Positions 59,648 through 64,000 of a stretch of 64,000 nt of DNA are shown here, piece by piece. Source of the DNA: Smittia aterrima (Eukaryota; Arthropoda; Insecta; Diptera; Chironomidae). The translations under genes and the position numbers were made by a program. The first letter of the stretch is position 1. Each line of letters begins with the position of its first letter. The notes under the pieces are model-generated. The model ran no database searches. It was not told the DNA's origin and saw nothing but the letters and a program-made list of their open reading frames with translations. The stretch is from assembly GCA_033063855.1 (NCBI GenBank), contig CP093831.1:18290001-18354000 (forward strand), given 5' to 3'.

Positions 59648-61380
59648 TTAATCTTCGTACTCAAATACCTCGGGAGCATATTGCGGTTTTTGAGCATAAT
59701 GAGCAGGAACCACAGATTTGTGCAAGACGACTGTGCCAGGACTGATTTGTTTTTGAACACTGTAGACGTGACCGCCTTGTGTTGCTGGATGAGGTGCACC
59801 TGAGAATGAAGCTGCAGCATTTGAGAAGAACCCAAAGTCGAAGAAATTACGATAATCAAAGTTATCCTGAGGCTGTCGTCTTGGTGGTGCTTCATACGAA
59901 GTATCATACTGAGGTTCATCATAACGTTGTTCAACAACAACCTGCTTTATCTTTTTAAAAATGTGAGTGTTAGTAATGAGAATGTTCTTCTTAATTATAC
60001 AAACGAACGTGTGCGAGTATTTTTATTTTTAAAATTATTTTGTGCAAAGTGTCATGTCTCTTCTGTTGTACGTCTCAACGCGACGATGCGTTTGGGACCT
60101 TTTCTTACTTTGTTCTTTCTGAGCTGTTTGCGCTTGAGATAACGTCTTTCCTCCGGCAGCTGTTGCACAACTGAAGGCGTTTCGGGTACATCATCAGCAA
60201 AGCGTGTGTCAATTGGTTGAATATGTGGGATTTCCTAGAATACGAAATGAAATAATTAATTTGTTGCTGCCGGCAGACTGTTAATGACACACTTGACGTG
60301 GTTGTTGTGGCGTTTGTGAAAGTTTGACAGTCTTTGTGCTAACGCCCCGAGCATGAGCTTCAGCTCCAGACCCTCCTGATGCTCCGACCTCGTCAACATT
60401 TCCACCAAGTGCAGCTGAAGCTCCAACCCCATAACCGGCCGAAGCTCCGGCGTAAAGGCCACCTCGAGTTTGCCCTAAAATTTAAACCCATAATTTTGAA
60501 AACAATTTGTAATGTGTCCAAAGAGTCCAAAGGACCCGCTTCAGACATTTCGTAATTTATTGCTTTTAGAAATAAAACAAATTGAATGAGCTCGCTGTAA
60601 ACAGCTCGGACTTTTCGAGCAAACTCCCTTTCACTGATTTAATTATTTTCAACGGCTCAGTTTGGATAATGCTTTTTCAATAAACATTCGCACATTTGTT
60701 GTGTGCGCTATGAGTTACAGGCGTTGATTGCCATCCAATAAGCAAAACATTAATTGCTGAACAGTAAATATTCGCTCTTGTTTCAATGAATTTGCAAAGC
60801 CCGATAAAAGCTCGCATTTGAAAATATATTGATTTCAATATTTTGTCTGTTTCTTCTCACTTACCGTTGTCGACAGTTCCACCAAGTCCCGCACCGGCTT
60901 TCTGACCTTTAATAAAAAGTTATTAATTAAAAGTCCATTTTCAATTATAATCAAATTACCAAATGGAGTTCCAGCGGATGCGGATAATCCACCATGAGCC
61001 TAGATTCGAAAAATTTATTAATTGTTAATTATCAAACACCCTACTCCCAAACAACAATGGTACCAGATAACAATTTTTTTTTTCAAAAGAACTCTTCAAT
61101 TTTGTTTGCATTATGAGTTATGAATAATTTAAATGCAAATCGGGATCGTCAAAAGCTATATTACCGCATTGCCTGTCAAAAGTCCGCCTAAGCCAGCCTC
61201 GGCGTGGTATCCAGCAAAATTGACGCCGATTTTTCCATCCTTAAAGCTGATTAACTGAAAATTCAATTTTTTATAATTTCCAATCGTTTCAGAGGTTGTT
61301 GATCTTATTTGATCAACTCCATGATTTTGCGTTAAAACGTTTTCACTCGGAACTTTCTGTTGCACAGCAACGAGTTGAAA
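59648..61380 (-). CDS. Gly/Ala-rich extracellular protein, 5' end unresolved
   Basis: I do not recognise this protein. Six minus-strand exons fit in phase: about 61380-61165, 60999-60960, 60906-60865, 60474-60293, 60234-60109 and 59941-59648 (stop at 59648). The first listed exon opens with LVAVQQKVPSENV, which reads like the end of a signal peptide, so an exon with the ATG is probably missing upstream. The chain then gives FAGYHAEAGLGGLLTGNA, AHGGLSASAGTPF, GQKAGAGLGGTVDNG and GGLYAGASAGYGVGASAALG: a Gly/Ala/Ser-rich region. It continues to a basic LPEERRYLKRKQLRKNK and a Tyr/Pro/Gln-rich C-terminus with QISPGTVVLHKSVVPAHYA. The composition suggests a structural matrix, cuticle or silk-like protein. 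Two internal exons are only 40 and 42 bases, and the donor GTGTGT at 60292 is weak. Confidence 0.6.
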
Positions 61381-62340
61381 TCTTTTTCAAGATTAACAGA
61401 CAAATCAATTGTGACTTGTTTGCTGTCGTGTAAACTTCCCAGCTTATTCTAAATTCCGACGAGAGCAGAGGAGAGCGAGAAAATATGCTAATTGATAAAA
61501 AACTTAGCTCAGCATGAGCAAGCTAGAGACTACAGTTCGTGAATGTTTAATTCAAAGCAGGTATGAAAAATGAATTTAATTTTGCGTTTGCCGCTGCCTT
61601 GCCTTGTTTAAATGATTCTCGTGAAAACACACATGCTATCAAGGCGCAATTTTCTGGAGATCTTGTTACTCATTCCAAGCGTCAGCCCTCGTAAATTAAA
61701 TATATTTCGCAAAGTGTTCTAAAAATTTTCGCATTTTAAACGAGCAATCATAAGCACTTCTGAAAGCTTCTACGTTTCCGCATGTCGAGTACACTTCTAG
61801 AATTCCTGCCATAACATCGACAGTTGCGCTTCTATTAACGCAGCAATGCAAAAGTATTTGCTCATAAATGTAGCAGCTGCAATCTCAAGCGGTTTCAGAC
61901 TTCGTCAATTAAATTTCAATGTGATTTTTCGATGTTGCATACGATGGCTGCTGAAAGCATGTGTGTTGTTATTTCATAGTTTAAAGAGAAAATGTTGGCA
62001 AGAAATGAAGGCAGTTTGCGCGAAGCGTGAATGAATGGACGAGAGGCAATTCTTTATTGGAAAATCACTGATGATTAAGTGCTCAAGTTATTGGAAATGC
62101 AATTAAAAGTCAATCGGAGGGCAAATTTATATTAACTACGCAAGCAATTGCCGAGGTTGAACCTCGGATGTTCAGATCGGATAATCATTGATGTCAAGCA
62201 TTAAATTAATCGTCGTGCTTACTGCTTCTCTCTTTTTAAACTTATTCTTTAATTCATTGTTGCGTCATACGAAAAAAAAACTCAATCAAAACACGAACAG
62301 TTCCAAGGTCAAATAATTTGCGGAAATACAGTCAAAGTCA
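61381..62340. other. Non-coding stretch upstream of the Gly/Ala-rich gene
   Basis: This should contain the missing first exon and promoter of the Gly/Ala-rich gene, but I could not find a convincing ATG exon with a donor. The frame at 61846-62034 (plus) has no domain. Confidence 0.35.
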
Positions 62341-63051
62341 AATAGAGTGATTTGCCTTCCAAGCGCCATTTAACGAATTTTTTTGCATATTTTTCTTCTG
62401 GAGGCTTTAAATCACAAGATATAGTTCGAGAAATGAATTAAGAAAATGAAAGACTATATTTGTGATTTTCCTGTTTACTCAGAATTTTGTCGCGATGTCT
62501 CTAAGTTAGTTTAATTTAGCACGTAAGTCAGCAATAAGATTTTGCCCTTCAAGCGCCACTTTTCGCCTCGCTAAGAAAAAAGAAGCAAGACTTGAAAAAT
62601 CCGTTAATTCGCAAGAAAGTCTGAAGCGAAAAATTTTGCTTCCACAGTTTATAAAACGTAAACATATTCTCCTGTAGATTTTCACTACTTTTAATGATAA
62701 TCTACTCTTTAATTAAACTTTTTATAGATTTTTAATTTTGATTGTAAAACGTAAACAAACTTCTACGAAAAAAATCAACGGTTTATTTCAAAAATATTTT
62801 CGCTTCACTCGATTCTTCGATTTTTTTTCTGTGTTTTGAAAGTTGCTTTGATGCAAACGATATAAACAGTTAGTTAAACTACATACAGGAAGTTTATTAA
62901 AAGTTTTCGAGAAATAAATAATAAGAGCATCCAGAAAAAAATAAACTAAAAATACATCTGGTTAGTAAAGCTTGTAATTACAAGTTAAAAATTAGTGGCG
63001 CTCCTAGGGCAACGTTTTTGGGTGGCGCTTGGAAGGCAAATCACTCTATTT
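62341..63051. mobile_element. Nested inverted-repeat element (MITE-like)
   Basis: The outer ends, 62341-62369 and 63023-63051, are perfect 29-base inverted repeats of each other. A second, related inverted pair lies inside, 62542-62560 and 62994-63012, matching at 16 of 19 positions and sharing the AAGCGCCA-type core with the outer ends. The 711-base body is AT-rich, with no coding frame for a transposase, and contains a perfect 14-base palindrome at 62971-62984. No clear target-site duplication is seen at the outer ends. The layout fits a non-autonomous DNA transposon, or two related ones nested. Confidence 0.7.
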
Positions 63052-63449
63052 ATATACACTTTTTATTGTATCAATCTTTTGAATTCAGAGAGTCATTTTT
63101 TCAGAACGGGTAAACATAGAGATATAATTTGAATGGTAAATTGAAGTATATTTCATGGGCTTTATTCTCCATATAAATAATTTTAATCACTGCCACGCAG
63201 AAAGTAGAAAAATTAACCTAAATACAAAATGGCGATTTTACCGATGCACCAAAATTTTATATACGAATTTAGTTTTGACTTTTAGAAGAGATTTTTGTAC
63301 ATTTTATGTTCGGAATAGATATTTATTACAAAGATAAGATACAATAGAAGGGATTAAAGTTAAAACATATTTGAACAAGTGGCAGTAGCAGTTCGTACCG
63401 AACTTACTGTAGGGTTTTTCATCCGTCGGACTGGTTACAGGGGACATTT
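63052..63449. other. Non-coding stretch between the inverted-repeat element and the tandem array
   Basis: No gene is seen. The part after about 63360 changes character (less AT-rich) and may be the edge of the tandem array. Confidence 0.35.
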
Positions 63450-63996
63450 TACTTAAAGGGAACGTAGTTCCACTGTGAGCTCACCAGAGGTGGATCCAAT
63501 GGGTGGAGCTTGGATTTTCAGAGATTATTTGCTTTGTCGTGTCGAGCTGATCATTTCATGTGAACAAATGAAAGCTCTAACTCCAAAGGAAGAGAAGTTT
63601 CACTTTGAGCTCACCAGAGATGGATCCAATGTGTGGAGCTTGGATTTTCTGGGATTATTTGCTTTGTCGTGTCGAGCTGATCATTTCATGTGAACAAATG
63701 AAAGCTCTAACTCCAAAGGAAGAGAAGTTTCACTTTGAGCTCACCAGAGATGGATCCAATGTGTGGAGCTTGGATTTTCTGGGATTATTTGCTTTGTCGT
63801 GTCGAGCTGATCATTTCATGTGAACAAATGAAAGCTCTAACTCCAAAGGAACAGAAGTTTCACTTGGCGCTGGCAAGAGGTGGACCCAGATCTGCTCAGC
63901 TATAAGATCCATGCACTCGATTCGATATGCTGATCTCTTCTTGTGAACAAGTCACAGCTGAAATGTGCTTCCGTTTTCGAGAAAACGTATTTCAAA
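63450..63996. repeat. 130-bp tandem repeat array (satellite-like)
   Basis: Units start at 63477, 63607, 63737 and 63867, exactly 130 bases apart, each at GAGCTCACCAGAG or a variant. Units 2 and 3 are identical except for a G-to-C near their ends; unit 1 differs at a few sites; the fourth unit, from 63867, is strongly diverged and runs towards the window end. A diverged partial copy precedes unit 1. Open frames across the units are a by-product of repeat sequence, since 130 is not a multiple of three and each copy shifts frame. Near-identity of units 2 and 3 implies recent duplication or conversion. The array may continue beyond the window. Confidence 0.9.
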
Positions 63997-64000
63997 ACTA

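Noticed and set aside
59539..59940. 133-codon minus-strand frame rich in Met and Leu
   Set aside because: It is a shifted frame over the last exon of the Gly/Ala-rich gene, whose phase-consistent frame is different.
63475..63823. Overlapping open frames repeating the same peptide
   Set aside because: They are products of the 130-bp tandem repeat; the unit length shifts the frame every copy.

Overview
The window is animal nuclear DNA: AT-rich, with genes split by short GT-AG introns (about 43 to 100 nt), TATA boxes and AATAAA signals. The gene set (Hr39 nuclear receptor, ZAD zinc finger, ionotropic receptor, myofilin-like muscle protein, PICK1, pretaporter/ERp46, GMC oxidoreductase) points to an insect, most likely a dipteran. 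A nematoceran fly such as a midge or mosquito relative is my inference; the species cannot be fixed. All exon models below were read by eye from open frames, splice signals and phase agreement.

Layout. 1-9 kb: intronless NDUFA12 (1624-2088) and one orphan Asn-rich exon (7311-7876, minus) in otherwise gene-poor sequence. 9-11.7 kb: a divergent pair, a secreted leucine-rich-repeat protein (minus) and a secreted DNA/RNA non-specific endonuclease (plus). 11.7-20 kb: an 8.4 kb stretch with no supportable gene. 20-29.6 kb: animal heme peroxidase homologue (minus), ionotropic receptor, MATH-BTB protein, zinc carboxypeptidase (all plus), myofilin-like gene (minus). 34.6-37 kb: Hr39 (minus). 38.4-43.7 kb: ZAD zinc finger (plus), an unknown protein with a possible FN3 fold (minus), PICK1 (plus), with tightly convergent 3' ends. 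43.7-49.9 kb: a minus-strand cluster of thioredoxin-fold genes: a two-domain membrane-anchored protein with two candidate first exons, a decayed multi-domain copy, a small CPFC thioredoxin, a small six-cysteine secreted protein, and pretaporter/ERp46 with a C-terminal RDEL. 50.2-53.5 kb: dCMP deaminase (minus) and a GMC oxidoreductase (plus). 57.5-61.4 kb: a small secreted Gln-rich protein (plus) and a Gly/Ala-rich multi-exon protein (minus). 62.3-64 kb: a nested inverted-repeat element and a 130-bp tandem array.

How the genes relate. The clearest functional group is the thioredoxin cluster, where intact, altered and dead copies of ER-type oxidoreductase domains sit side by side, consistent with local tandem duplication. 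Several enzyme homologues appear to lack key residues: the peroxidase has Tyr at the distal His position, the GMC protein has Ser at a normally invariant catalytic His, and the membrane-anchored thioredoxin protein has no CxxC in its first domain. The other genes look like ordinary housekeeping, sensory, digestive or developmental genes with no operon-like relation.
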